Assembly (NCBI GenBank): GCA_016648135.1
Contig: JADDOH010000293.1
Coordinates: 62,001-126,000 of the forward strand
Direction: 5' to 3'
DNA length: 64,000 nt
Source of the DNA: Agrypnia vestita
Lineage: Eukaryota; Arthropoda; Insecta; Trichoptera; Phryganeidae
The translations under genes and the position numbers were made by a program. Each line of letters opens with the position of its first letter. Position 1 is the stretch's first letter. Below the pieces are notes generated by a model. That model was not told where the DNA came from. It saw nothing but the letters and a program-made list of their open reading frames with translations, and did no database searches. Positions 1-10,635 of this stretch are shown piece by piece.

Positions 1-384
1 ACTAGCACCGGCTTTAAGGTGTTGACCACCTTGACATTTTGAAGTTATAGCTTAGAGTTCTAAGTATAATTAAATTCATCACTCATTCAAAAATTCTAGT
101 TATAGCATTTTGAAGCTAGCGTGATAGGAGAATTTGCAAAAGAATTTTATCATTCTTTTACGTTTTTTTATAAAAGCATTAAATAAATTCCCATTTTCAT
201 ACAGGTAGAGAAAAAATATCAAAAATTATTTGGCTGATTTTGTTACTTTTAAGTACGATGAAGCATAAGCACAGATTTTTAACATCGAATATTATTTCAG
301 GGAAAAAATGAAAATTATTTTCGAAGTGATTTTTTTTGCACAAATATTTTTTCGGCACACCATATTGTACACATTATTTAAAAA
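1..384. other. AT-rich sequence, nothing recognised
   Basis: No coding signal, RNA gene or clear repeat boundary was seen here. The extreme left end starts within unknown sequence. Confidence 0.5.
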
Positions 385-600
385 GAGAATAATTTTTTGA
401 AAGTTACCTTCTTTTGGCGCATTGAGGATAATTTTTTTATTGTAACGGAAGTTGCGTACGCGCAGCGTCCGTATTGTAGCGGAAAGCAGCATGTAACGGA
501 ATGCGAGACCACGAAACGCGCGCCCATTTTTCGCGCGTTTTTCCAACATAAAAAGAGGAGCAGTCATTACATTTTAATTTATAAATATAGGGTTTGATTG
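385..600 (+). repeat. dispersed repeat G, copy 1
   Basis: This segment and 19137-19323 share a succession of motifs in the same order: a cttcttttgg start, then tgtaacggaagttg, an alternating CG-rich middle and a tattgtagcggaa block. The similarity is diverged, so both are old copies. The short ORFs on both strands follow the repeat and look accidental. The superfamily is not recognised. Confidence 0.5.
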
Positions 601-631
601 TTCACAATTTGTAAAGTTTATTAAGTATTAA

Positions 632-680
632 GTATACCCTGACGAAGGAACGTTGTTTCCAAACCGGTTGGTTTTTACCA
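632..680 (+). ncRNA. hammerhead ribozyme-like motif, probably inactive
   Basis: The core CTGACGA at 639-645 is followed by a short hairpin (stem II, GGAAC with GTTTCC) and then AAAC plus the palindrome ACCGGT, which could form a dimeric stem III. ACC before the core and GGT after it can pair as stem I. The G normally preceding AAA (G12) is missing, so catalysis is unlikely. The layout matches the better motifs at 4474, 14.97 kb and 40.2 kb. Confidence 0.45.
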
Positions 681-1814
681 AAAATTAAGATGTGATAAAC
701 TAAGTTAATTCGTTTGATTATGCTAATTTATCAATTTATTAAAAAATATAATCTATGCAACGTAATTTAAAATTGTTTTTTGGCTATAAAATTTTTCTAT
801 ACGTGAAATTTTTGTTGCACGGTTCATTGATGTGTACATATTGTGTAGAGCGTACATCGTCAGAGAATTCTCATTACCGTTCTTGATATTAACAAGGATA
901 CATGTTTCATGTTGGAATTAATTATTCAAACTAACTTAAAATCTGCTAAACCGGATACCGTGTCAGAATTCATTTAGGTACTTGCTCAACGTTCAGAACT
1001 AAACACGTCTTCCAGAATACATCCACACATTAGGATGAAGTTTAATTGAAGCATGTTTCATCTCACAATTCTCTGGATTCACGAAAATGTCAGATGTTGA
1101 AAACGACATATCTAAGAGAACTATTTTTATCGATAAACCCCTTCTTTACTCCAAGTTAATTCAATTGCAAAAATATTTCAATTCAGCCAAGATTTGAACC
1201 TAAAAACTTCTAATCTATAATTCGTTGCACCAGCAAACGTTTGCAAATATTTATGTTGTTCTGCGATTATAGGTACTGGAAAAAGAAACATGAATCTGTG
1301 TGACGGCAACCATGGACCGTTTAAATCTACTCTTAGATGAATTAATGAGACAGAGAACCTAACAAAATATATTGTCTCCGAATTATATAACAACGGCACT
1401 CGAACTTGAGATATTTCTTTTACCATTAATATTTTTTTTTTGCATTAGAGATCGCTCCATTTACAATGCAAGTATATCTTGGAGTACCTAAATTGAGGCG
1501 ATATATAAACCATATTATGTGATATTCCTTCTTAAATTATTACTTTATATTTTTTTACATAAACAATTTTACGATTTTTTAAAAAATTTTTTACTTTAAT
1601 TTACTCAAATTAATTACCTAAATTTATTCATTTAAATAACTTGAATATTTTTTACGTAATTTTTTTCTTTTTTTTTACTTTTTTTTTTTATATAAGTAAA
1701 TAAATACTTATTCCTTAGGAACCGACATGTAAAAGTACCGTCACTTTTGACGGGTTACAGCTAGTATATAAAATAATTGTTAACTGTATTTTTTGATAGA
1801 CTTCAACGTTTTTA
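681..1814. other. AT-rich sequence, nothing recognised
   Basis: Only AT-rich low-complexity sequence and short chance ORFs are seen. Confidence 0.5.
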
Positions 1815-2146
1815 CTTCCTTTCTTTTAAATCGTGGCGTCTGCTTTCTTGCTTGACAAAAAACTTTGGATCGATTTGTAACCCTTTTCACGTGATCCAAT
1901 TGAGCTGAAACTTTGCAAGTAGATTCGTGGCGACGATCAAGAAGATCTTAAAATTTAAAAAACTAAGAAAAAAATAATAATTATATTTTTCAAATGTTTT
2001 CAAATTTTTAATGGTTTTTTCATACAATTCTCATTCTCAATATTTCGTACAAGTAAGTTTTATGGACATTCCGACGCATGTGGTACACACGAAACCCGAA
2101 AATAAGAAAGGGAGTATTGTAAAAACTTGGTTTTTATGGGTTACAT
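1815..2146 (+). repeat. MITE-like repeat C, copy 1
   Basis: The segment begins CTTCCTTTC and reaches GAAAGGGAG at 2106-2114, an inverted pair about 300 bp apart with TA on each side. The interior shares the order 'gcgtctgct', 'actttggatcgattt', 'gtgatccaat', 'gagctgaaactttgca' and 'gtggcgacgat' with 2228-2541 and, reversed, with 33381-33694. Similarity to the third copy continues past the inverted GGGAG end (about 2115-2146). The inverted pair may therefore be subterminal rather than the true ends. No protein is encoded. Confidence 0.65.
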
Positions 2147-2227
2147 TTTTTTATAATTATTTAAATTATAAAAAAATATGTTCTAAAATTGCAACTTTAG
2201 AGTGAAAATGCGTTTTCGCTTTTTTTA

Positions 2228-2541
2228 CTCCCTTTCTTTTAACTTGTAGCGTCTGCTTGTCGGCTTGTCTGTCGACAAAACTTTGGATCGATTTTTAACC
2301 CTTTTCCCGTGATCCAATCGAGCTGAAACTTTGCAGGCAGACACGTGGCGACGATAAAAATCATCTAATAAATTTTCGTTTGAATTTTTAAAATTATTAT
2401 AGTATAATTTTGGATTTCTCGAAATTTTAACGATTTTTTGGAAATTGTCAACCGTACAAATGAGAAAGGAGCCCGACGCACGGAGAAAGCGCGAAACCTG
2501 TTTCAACTAGAAATGAGAAAGGGAGTATAATAAAAACTTTT
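2228..2541 (+). repeat. MITE-like repeat C, copy 2
   Basis: This is a second copy in direct orientation, 110 bp after the first. It runs from CTCCCTTTC (2228) to GAAAGGGAG (2517-2525) with TA on both sides. The 93-codon minus-strand ORF inside it is a shadow of the repeat. Confidence 0.65.
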
Positions 2542-3959
2542 ATAGGTTAGTTTTTTTCATAGCCTCCCTGCTTTCATATTCCTTTAATATTTAGTGTAGG
2601 TATGGTATAATACATTTTCCTGTTGGGTAATCATATATGTATTGGACGATAAATCTTGCACAAGACATTGTTGTCAAACCTGTTTTCGTACTTACATAGA
2701 GTCGTCAGTTGTTTCAATGTTGTGTGCATCTTAATTAATCTTAAATTTATGTGACGACGACCTCGAGTACTGTAATTTGGTAAAGAAATACAAATTCCTT
2801 CGTTTTACTCTGTTGTATATTTTTTGTTTTTACATCATTATTCCTTGTCGCGTTTGTCCCAAGATTTGTTTAACCGATTTGTTTAATTTGTATAACCGAT
2901 TAATAGCCTTGGTCTCTACCTACTATAAATGGTGAAATTGTTTAGGGTAGACGTCTATCTGTTGCTGGTGTCCGGGTATTTAATGTGGCAGCACAAATCT
3001 GTAGTCCTAGTGGTCTACTCTGTACACTGAACACTAGACTAAATAATAACAAATACCGCACCTTTATAAAATTTTGTGTATATTTTATTGTTGAAGCCGG
3101 TTTAACCTATGCATGAGTCGATATAAGGTCGATCCCTGGCATTAAATACTTAAATGTTACAGCCGAGAACAAACAATGAAAATGAACTACAGGGCAGGAT
3201 ATTGTTCATAAAAACGAAACAAGAGGTTACTTCTAAACTCAAGAGAAAACATTTAGGTATTGAAGCAAAGGATATACTATTCAGACCGTAAGAATATGTG
3301 GATATAGACGTAATGTGACTCCAGCGAAACGTCGAGAAATAGATCTCAACACAGCCATACGGTTAGTATAAAAAGATCCGTTGTTTTATTAGTGAATCTA
3401 ATGACCGTAATATAAACCTAATCTTTAGAGTAAATCACGGAACATCATATTTAAAAAATATATATTATAATTTTAATTTTTTTTACAAAAAGCTGAAAAA
3501 CTTTACGCTTAATGAACTTTTTGCCCATATTATATTAGGAAAATATAAGATTTTTGTATATTATTTTAAGGTTTAAAACGTAAATTCTTGACAAATAGTT
3601 GGGGTGCTTCACTGATACCGCCCCGGTAAACTTTTAATAGTTCCTCTTCTTTCTATACGTCTCGTTCGTTTTCCGCACAAACTTTCCTCAGGTATTTAAT
3701 GATTCAGAGAGAAGAATTATTCCAACTTTGAATGAAATTTATCGTCACGGGTTACCAAATAGAAATATTTTATGAAGTTTTAAAAGTTGTATCTCTTACA
3801 AAAAGTTCTTTGATAAATATTCCATAATTGTATAGATAATTCTATATTATTAATTATATATTATTATTAAGAAATAAAATTTACGAATTTAGTTGTATGG
3901 ATGATATATATTTAATAAAAAGTGATTTAATTTATCCTGGCCCCACCAAGCTTGAAATA
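2542..3959. other. AT-rich sequence, nothing recognised
   Basis: No gene, RNA or repeat with definable ends was seen. The sequence is unique-looking within the window. Confidence 0.45.
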
Positions 3960-4130
3960 ATAATAAATATTTTTTTTAATATGTGGGGTGTAAAACCAAT
4001 GGTGGCAATATCGAAAGAAATAAAAAAAATGTTTTGAATTCAGTCACCAAGGATTATTACTATAAAATGTACTGAATTTTAGATTTTATGCAACTTTATT
4101 TCCATTTTAAAATCATGTATCCTATAAATT
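3960..4130 (+). repeat. dispersed repeat H, copy 1
   Basis: The order 'atgttttgaat.caatcacc.aggat.a', 'atgtgctg..ct' and 'atattttatg' is shared with 46150-46300. The later part is also found at 55030-55100. It is old and without visible ends. Class unknown. Confidence 0.35.
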
Positions 4131-4311
4131 TATAGGCTGAGTTTCTTCAAAGGTTTTTGTAATTCGTTAATATGTAGCTACTTGAAAAAGGAGTTGTGAT
4201 GATTCGTGGCCCCTGGCGTCCTTTGCGTTCTCACCAAATTATTAAAGATGGCTTGTGTATTAAGAATATATTATAATGTCGTAGGATAATTGTCGCGAGT
4301 TGAAATTTAAG

Positions 4312-4611
4312 TTTATCTATTATCTTCTGTGTATAGTTTTCTGGGATATTCTGCCGTGTGTATGTGACCTCTCAGTATTTAACATAACACAAATTTGGAG
4401 ACACCCTGACTTCGGTACGGTATTGCAAGGTAATACTTAACCTACACTTCAACACTCACTCATCACATCAGCCCTGATGATGGACCCTGCAATGGGATCC
4501 GAAACGTTGGCCAGAGAGGTCACATACACACGGCAGAATATCCCAGAAAACTATACACAGAAGATTCTGAACGGCCGTGAAAACCTAAGGACATTTTTAT
4601 CTATTATCTTC
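4312..4611 (+). mobile_element. compact Penelope-type insertion with target duplication
   Basis: A 16-bp direct repeat, TTTATCTATTATCTTC, lies at 4312-4327 and 4596-4611 and looks like a target-site duplication. Inside are two 50-bp arms, 4324-4373 and 4514-4563, which are perfect reverse complements. The roughly 140-bp spacer contains a hammerhead core at 4474. Inverted terminal segments around a hammerhead motif recur at three other loci in the window, two of them with Penelope endonuclease sequence. I infer a minimal, non-coding Penelope-derived insertion. The perfect arms suggest it is young. Confidence 0.7.
4468..4515 (+). ncRNA. hammerhead ribozyme motif
   Basis: CTGATGA (4474-4480) is followed by a stem II made of GGA-CCC paired with GGG-TCC (one bulged A, loop TGCAAT), then GAAACGTT. 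ACGT is self-complementary, so stem III would form only in a dimer, as described for minimal hammerheads of Penelope-like elements. GCC before and GGC after the core can pair as stem I. All conserved core bases are present, so this one may be catalytic. Confidence 0.65.
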
Positions 4612-4854
4612 AATTGATTTGCAATCTCTTGGTCGCGGCTACACCTGAGTGGACCTTAGGTGGGTCCTATTAAATAAAAGTAATCATGTAGCAAAAACGT
4701 CGCGAAGTTAAATTAAAAATATAATATATTTTCATTGCAATTTCTTGTTCACGGCTACAACTGAAGTGTTTCTAACGGGGTGAGCCTTTCAAAATAAACG
4801 TCGGCGAAATAATACTAAATAATATAATTTCCATGCAATATTTTCCTATTTTCC

Positions 4855-4947
4855 ATCCTATTTTCATAGTACAAGCGTTTAGCTTAGTTTGAAAATAGTA
4901 AGAATATTGATGTGACACGTATTCCGTGTTCACATCTCTATTTAAAA

Positions 4948-4980
<33 letters not shown>
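4855..4980 (+). mobile_element. SINE-A, 5'-truncated, with poly(A) and TA tail
   Basis: The body from 'attttcatagtacaagcg' through 'gtgacacgtattccgtg' matches the 3' half of the SINE copies at 52147-52346 and 56145-56352 (there on the minus strand). It ends in about 22 A (4944-4965) followed by a TA run. The tRNA-like head is missing. Confidence 0.8.
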
Positions 4981-4982
<2 letters not shown>

Positions 4983-5002
4983 TAAATATTTTCTTATAAT
5001 CG

Positions 5003-5240
5003 TTAGCGGGATACTACTGCGCGCGGTACGCTGGAAGTGGACGGCGGGACACACACAGCTGCTGGCGATGGGTTAGGCCAAAAGCTCGTTAGCCGCATGC
5101 GGGAGGCGATCCCGGAAGGCGACAGCCACACGCCGCGCCGGCAGAATCCAGCAAACAAATACGACGAAGCGATACTTGTGTTTAAAATAAAATACTCTAT
5201 ACAGAATATTACTACCACTAAAATTCAATTCTTCTTATGA
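5003..5240. other. GC-rich island, unrecognised ORFs on both strands
   Basis: After the SINE tail the base composition jumps to GC-rich for about 170 bp, then falls again. ORFs of 67 (plus) and 71 (minus) codons overlap; neither resembles a family I know. It could be part of an unknown retroelement or an untranslated exon. Confidence 0.25.
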
Positions 5241-7280
5241 AATAATGTTCTATACTATACGAAATTACTCTATACAATAAATTAACTAAAATTACGTATT
5301 AACTGAAAATAATTCGTTTGTGGTATTTTTGCTTTTAAATGCAATATTAACTAAAGATATTAACTAATCTGTTTGACTTGCTGTTGAATATTATCTATAA
5401 AGATATTGACTAAACACATTTGTTCTAGAATGGGATATTGACTAGTCCTCGAATAAAATAACCCACCTCTCAGAAACCCACTATTCACCGGATGCGTGTG
5501 TACAACTTGTAAAAGGCTGGCGTTTCCAGAATAGGTCTCCTCAGCCACGCTCGGGACATAAATTAGTAACCTGGCAGACGTAATACTCACAACGAGAGAC
5601 CGCCGACTATTCTCTTCTTATTTGTTCTTTCAACATGATTAAACTACAAAGACACACTTTTTGTTGATTCTTTACTCTATCATAAATGGATTTGAAACAA
5701 ATACGTCTAACTGACACTTCTTCTGCCAGTTCCAATCTCTACTTCCTTAGATCAGTGTGGGTACCAGAACTCCACGGCACCGCAGTGTGTTTGACTCAGT
5801 TGACAAATTCATTGAACTGATTTTAATGAATTTTGAGCACAGTTGGACGAATAATAATATTCACAAAATTTGTGGAACTTTTATTTACTTAAAATGAAGA
5901 AAGATAATTTTTAACGTTGAATTAAAAGTTGCCCGCTTCGAAGAATTTAATTTCTATCGTCTTACCTCGCAATGTTTCCACATAAAATTTTATAGTATGG
6001 TACAAAAATGCGGCACTCGCAACTCGAATAATTAACAGTAAGTACTCAGCCAGGTAGGGGAATTATAAACATCCCTCGAGCAGTGAAGGGATGCCAAATT
6101 GACAGGCGTGCGTGTGCCACCACGAATTAACATTTCATTAATTGTTTGGGTAATTTTTTTTTGATATAGATTTTTATAAAGGGTTTATTTGGCCTGGAAA
6201 AGACTGTTACAGCTACCTGTAAATATTATGTTTATGCGTCATAAAAAAAGATTGAACCAATTTTAATATTTTATAAAGGTGACATTTTTATTGAGTACCT
6301 ACATTTTAGGTTTTTTTTGCTTCATTTTTGAATAAACGATTTACCATCAGGTTTATAATAATACTTTTTAATGTAATTTCAATTTTTATACATTATTTAC
6401 ATTTATTTTAGGTTTAATTTTAGTATGCCTGTCTCACTAGAAAACACTGTATTAATGAAACACTTCTAGTTTAAAAGTAAATGTTAAGGATATGAGTCAA
6501 ACTCATGCGTTGTATGCTGTTATAATAAAATTGAATATTTTTTGAAATTTTTTCGGAAAATGCTGATAAGTATGTAAAAAATACAATATTTTTCACCTTC
6601 TTTATTTTTGAAATGTAATGTGAATCATCCAAGTTATTGCACTTTTCCATCTTTAAGTGTCATTAATTATTTTATTCATCAGCTTTCTAATCTTTTCTGT
6701 TAATAAGAGTATGGTCAGCGTATAACGTCATCTTTGATCAACATTGTTTTTGCATCCACTGTTATAATATAACTTATATTGCCATCGCGTCGTTTCCTCC
6801 CAGATATAGGTAGAAATGATAGAAGGCTATCCTCTTCTGTTTTAGTATAACTTTCTTGCCCTGTTCATCTTCATACATTTTCTCACGTGGCTCTTCGGTT
6901 TTAGTAACTTGAAACGTTTAACAGGGCGCCCCCCAATTGATCAAACTATCCGTAATTGTGAAGGCAACTTACTAACCATCATATCCATTTGAAAGATAGG
7001 CAGAGGGGATAGAACGCCAAAATCTTCTTTCTTGGCATACTACTTTTACCTCGTTATACGTACTTTTATACATTGAGAGAATAGATTATATCACAAACAT
7101 GTAGGAATGGCTTGTAACTTAGCTTAAATAACTTAAATTTTTCACAAATTCCACTGATCCCCTTATATTCTAAGCTATTATTTGTGCCATTATTTGACGA
7201 TCATTTTTAAATAGTGAATTTACCATTTTTATCCGCCATTAAAGTTGACTATATTCCACAATTATTATTGTGTGATTATA

Positions 7281-7317
<37 letters not shown>
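5241..7317. other. intergenic, nothing firmly recognised
   Basis: Mostly AT-rich. A weak protein-like stretch reads on the minus strand at about 6750-6930 but is interrupted and unrecognised. A TA microsatellite (about 7289-7316) leads directly to the mariner. Confidence 0.4.
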
Positions 7318-7318
<1 letters not shown>

Positions 7319-8597
7319 GTCCTTACATATGAAATTGGCGTTTAGTATGGGAGGAACATAAAGCCGATTTTTTTTTATTATAATATATTTATTAAATCAA
7401 AGTATGTACCATTGCTATCTATGAACTTTTGCCATCTCATAGGTAGTTCATCGATCACTTTATTAAAAAAACCATTCGGACGGGAATCAATAAAATCTTT
7501 GAAGGCGGTTTGGACTGCCCCATCGGAGTTGAATTTTTTCCTTTGCAAGAAGTTATCCAAATTTCGAAAAAAATGGTAATCTGTTGGGGCAAGGTCCGGA
7601 GAGTACGGTGGATGTCTTAGACATTCCAATTGAAGCTCCTCTAATTTGGTAGCCGTCTGTTGTGCAGTGTGTGGTCTAGCGTTATCATGAAGCAGCAGTG
7701 GCCTAGAGCGATTAACCAGCCTCGGTTGTTTAGCAGCTAGCTTTTCCATCATGGTTTGCAGTTGCTGACAATAGACATCTGCCGTAATCGTCTGGCCAGA
7801 TTTAAGAAAGCTGTAGTGAACGACACCAGCACTAGTCCACCAAACGCTCACAAGTAACTTTTTTGGAGTCAATTTTCGCTTGGGGCATGGTTTGGCTGGT
7901 TCGGCAGGGTTCAGCCATTGCGATGAGCGCTTCCGATTATCGTACAGGATCCACTTTTCATCACAGGTAATGATTCGATTTAAAATCCCTTCATTATTGT
8001 GCCGGTTGAGTAATGCAACGCAGCAGTCAACGCGCGTTTGTTGATTTGCTTCACTCAATTCGTGAGGTACCCACCTTTCAAGCTTTTTCACCTTACCAAT
8101 TTGCTTCAAGTGGATTAAAACAGTTTTATCACTAACACCGCAGCCTGCAGCTAACTCGGATGTGGTTTGCGATGGATCCGCTTCCACAATAGCCTTCAAT
8201 TCTTCATTATCAACTTTGGTCTCCGACCGTCCACGGGGCTTGTTCTGCAGGCCGAAATTTCCAGAACGAAAACGTTGGAACCAAAAACGCACTGTGTTTT
8301 TTTTTGCGGCACCGTCGCCATACACATCATTAATCCTTCGAGACGTTTCTGCAGCACTGGTGCCACAGTGGAACTCGTACTCGTAAATAACGCGATATTT
8401 CAAGTTTTTCATTTTGTAAACTGAGTGACGCAAAGAAAAAAAAAATTGAGGAAAAAACAAATGAATTATAATTTTCAAAACACAAATACATGAGTAAATA
8501 GCTGTATAAATTTGGATTTGGAATTCCTAACCAAAGAGAAGATATTTGAGATCAAATTTGCCAGTACGGCAAAACGTCAATTTCATATGTAAGGACC
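7318..8597 (-). mobile_element. complete mariner transposon
   Basis: The element is 1280 bp and bounded by terminal inverted repeats of about 26 bp beginning GGTCCTTACATATGAAATTG, with one mismatch between ends. TA dinucleotides at 7316-7317 and 8598-8599 are the target duplication. Length, TIR, TA duplication and a full transposase ORF all fit an intact mariner. The left side abuts a TA microsatellite. Confidence 0.95.
7378..8412 (-). CDS. mariner transposase, full length
   Basis: Cut-and-paste DNA transposase of the mariner D,D34D type. It binds the element's terminal repeats and moves it into TA sites. The 344-residue reading frame is unbroken, the normal length for the family. I start it at the methionine at 8410-8412; an upstream in-frame ATG would add 22 residues from the untranslated leader. 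Visible in order: an N-terminal helix-turn-helix region; HLKQIGKVKKL and WVPHEL linker motifs; the first catalytic Asp in CDEKW; the second in LLHDNARPHTA; the third in the mariner signature YSPDLAPTDYHFF. The linker is close to the cecropia/Hsmar1-like branch, though the subfamily is a guess. No disabling change is visible, so activity is possible. Confidence 0.93.
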   Translation of the reverse strand: MKNLKYRVIYEYEFHCGTSAAETSRRINDVYGDGAAKKNTVRFWFQRFRSGNFGLQNKPRGRSETKVDNEELKAIVEADPSQTTSELAAGCGVSDKTVLIHLKQIGKVKKLERWVPHELSEANQQTRVDCCVALLNRHNNEGILNRIITCDEKWILYDNRKRSSQWLNPAEPAKPCPKRKLTPKKLLVSVWWTSAGVVHYSFLKSGQTITADVYCQQLQTMMEKLAAKQPRLVNRSRPLLLHDNARPHTAQQTATKLEELQLECLRHPPYSPDLAPTDYHFFRNLDNFLQRKKFNSDGAVQTAFKDFIDSRPNGFFNKVIDELPMRWQKFIDSNGTYFDLINIL

Positions 8598-10321
8598 TAA
8601 TATCACTATTAAGTACTTGAAATTAATTTTCATTCAAGATTTAATTTTATAATTTTGAAGGAAGCAGATGCACCTACATTGTTTTTTATTACCTTTGAAA
8701 TACGAAAAATTTAATTTATTGTTTATGTTATTTGGATGGATCTTGGATTATGGTTCGATACGGGTGTGAACAAGGTATGCAAGATTTACGGTTAAATAGT
8801 TTATAGAAAAGTCTGCAAGGACATATGTTCCACATCACTGCGTTCCATCATCTATACTACGACAGAGTTGGGGAGTCTCGGTAGTAGGTACCATATTAAG
8901 CAGTATAAAGAAAATTTAAATGTATTTAGTTTCCTCCGAGAAAGGGTTGGTAATCATATTGCCTAAACATAGGCGTAATACGAATATTTTTTCTACAGAT
9001 TGCCTACACTCAGAAATATGAAATACACAATTAGAAATCATTGAGTATTTCAAATTTCACACAGCCAATATTATAGACGGAACTTTCTAATGCGCAAATT
9101 TCAGATTACCAAGAATGCTAGGTTTCAAATGCTTATTCACATTATTGAAGTGAATCTTCTTTGGGCACGTTAGAGTATATTCATATGATCAAAGATCAAC
9201 GTAACATATTTAACGTTCCTTTAACAGTATGGAAAAACGCATGCCATAGGATTACCTCTGTATACGATAAATTTAGTGCCTCGCCATCACGTCTCTTGGA
9301 GCAATGAAAAATGTACAAAATAACGACATCAAAATTTTGACGGCATCGATATTATTTGAGCAGTTAAATTTACCATATTTAATAATATTTTCGTTGTTTA
9401 TTAATAAATACATTTCAGATTATTTTATAAATTGAATAATTCATATGATAAAAAAATGTAATAATTTATCAATATTAAATTGACTACACACATTAATAGT
9501 ATTTTAACCTTTAAGTAATGTAAAATAAGCCCAACTACTTTAATCAAATTACTCGCCATGACAGGCTTGTAGAAACACGATAACAAGTATTTCACCAGGA
9601 AAACGCCGGCTGCTAAAGGCATCGTGTTGATAAGAGAGTCGTATTTCAGGGAACTGAGGAAATGCACAACAAATCGAGTCACTCATGAATGAGGTCACCT
9701 TGTCTCAAAAATGTAAATAGAGAGATAAGAAGAAAACAAATATTGTAAAAATAAATACTTCGTGTATGCCAAATAGTCAACTTTATTCCCAAAATATTCC
9801 GCATAGTGAAAATTTGCATGTTGACCAAATGTATGAAATGTTTACTGAATGAAAAATTGACTACGTCAATCACATTATTTTCGAAAAATAATTCAGACAA
9901 CGTATTTAGATAAAAGTTTTACAATATAACAAAGATATCATACTATTGAAACTAGACTTAGTGAAATAACAGTACAGAGATGGATTAGTATCTTCTCAAA
10001 AACTTAGTTTACCAACAATGAAGTGACTAGGTAACAAGGTTATTTCCCAGTATGCTCACTATTTTCATTACAAACAAAGGTTCTCGGCCTAAAAATTTCA
10101 AATATGGAAGTACGAAAAATTGAAAACTTAAAATATTCAGGGTTATGGAACTAATTTGCTGCATTTGAATTGCGTGGAGATTTTATAAATCAGAAAAAAT
10201 ATGTTGAATAAGGGCTCATTGAAGAAATTATATTTTACTTGAATAGCACTAACTGCAGTATGAATTCACCTATACATAGACTGCGTCATTGAAAAAAAAC
10301 AAATCTACTCAAATTTAATTT
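8598..10321. other. AT-rich sequence, nothing recognised
   Basis: Short minus-strand ORFs at 9425-9900 are AT-driven and unrecognised. No RNA gene or element boundary was seen. Confidence 0.45.
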
Positions 10322-10635
10322 ATAATTAAAATAAAACACAAATCACTTTGTTTTCACCACTTTAATAGATACAAAATCTACGTGTTTCGAGAACAATATT
10401 CTCTTCTTCAGGAATGTTTGTGTACTAAAATTTAAAAAGATAAACCATGAAAGTGTGTTACGGTGAAGGAGCTGGTCAATGTCATCTGAAGGGAATGGAA
10501 TCTTAAATGGCAAAATATTCAATAGTAGGTTGTGCGCAAATTTTGTCTGGTTATTTATTATATTTGGATTAATATTAACACTTTTCCTAATTTTGTGAAA
10601 ACAAAGTTATTTGTGTTTCATTTTAATAATAATGT
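10322..10635 (-). mobile_element. truncated Penelope-like element with inverted terminal segment
   Basis: Read on the minus strand, 10490-10595 matches the C-terminal end of the Penelope endonuclease region at 15105-15205. It is followed by a hammerhead motif and a tail ending in an 'attattaaaataaaacacaaa' type sequence (10322-10357). At the other end (10593-10635) the same tail occurs inverted ('gaaaacaaagttatttgtg', then 'ttttaataataatgtca'). The fragment is thus a 5'-truncated element capped by an inverted copy of its own 3' terminus, the layout also seen at 39.74-40.32 kb. Confidence 0.75.
10371..10424 (-). ncRNA. hammerhead ribozyme motif
   Basis: On the minus strand: CTGAAGA, a perfect stem II (GAGAA with TTCTC around ATATTG), GAAAC, then ACGT and A at the predicted cleavage position. 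Flanks can form stem I as TC/GA plus ACAAA/TTTGT across an internal loop. All core bases are conserved. Confidence 0.7.

Noticed and set aside
6750..6930. Protein-like minus-strand read (EPREKMYEDEQGKK)
   Set aside because: Short, interrupted, and I could not match it to any family or splice sites.
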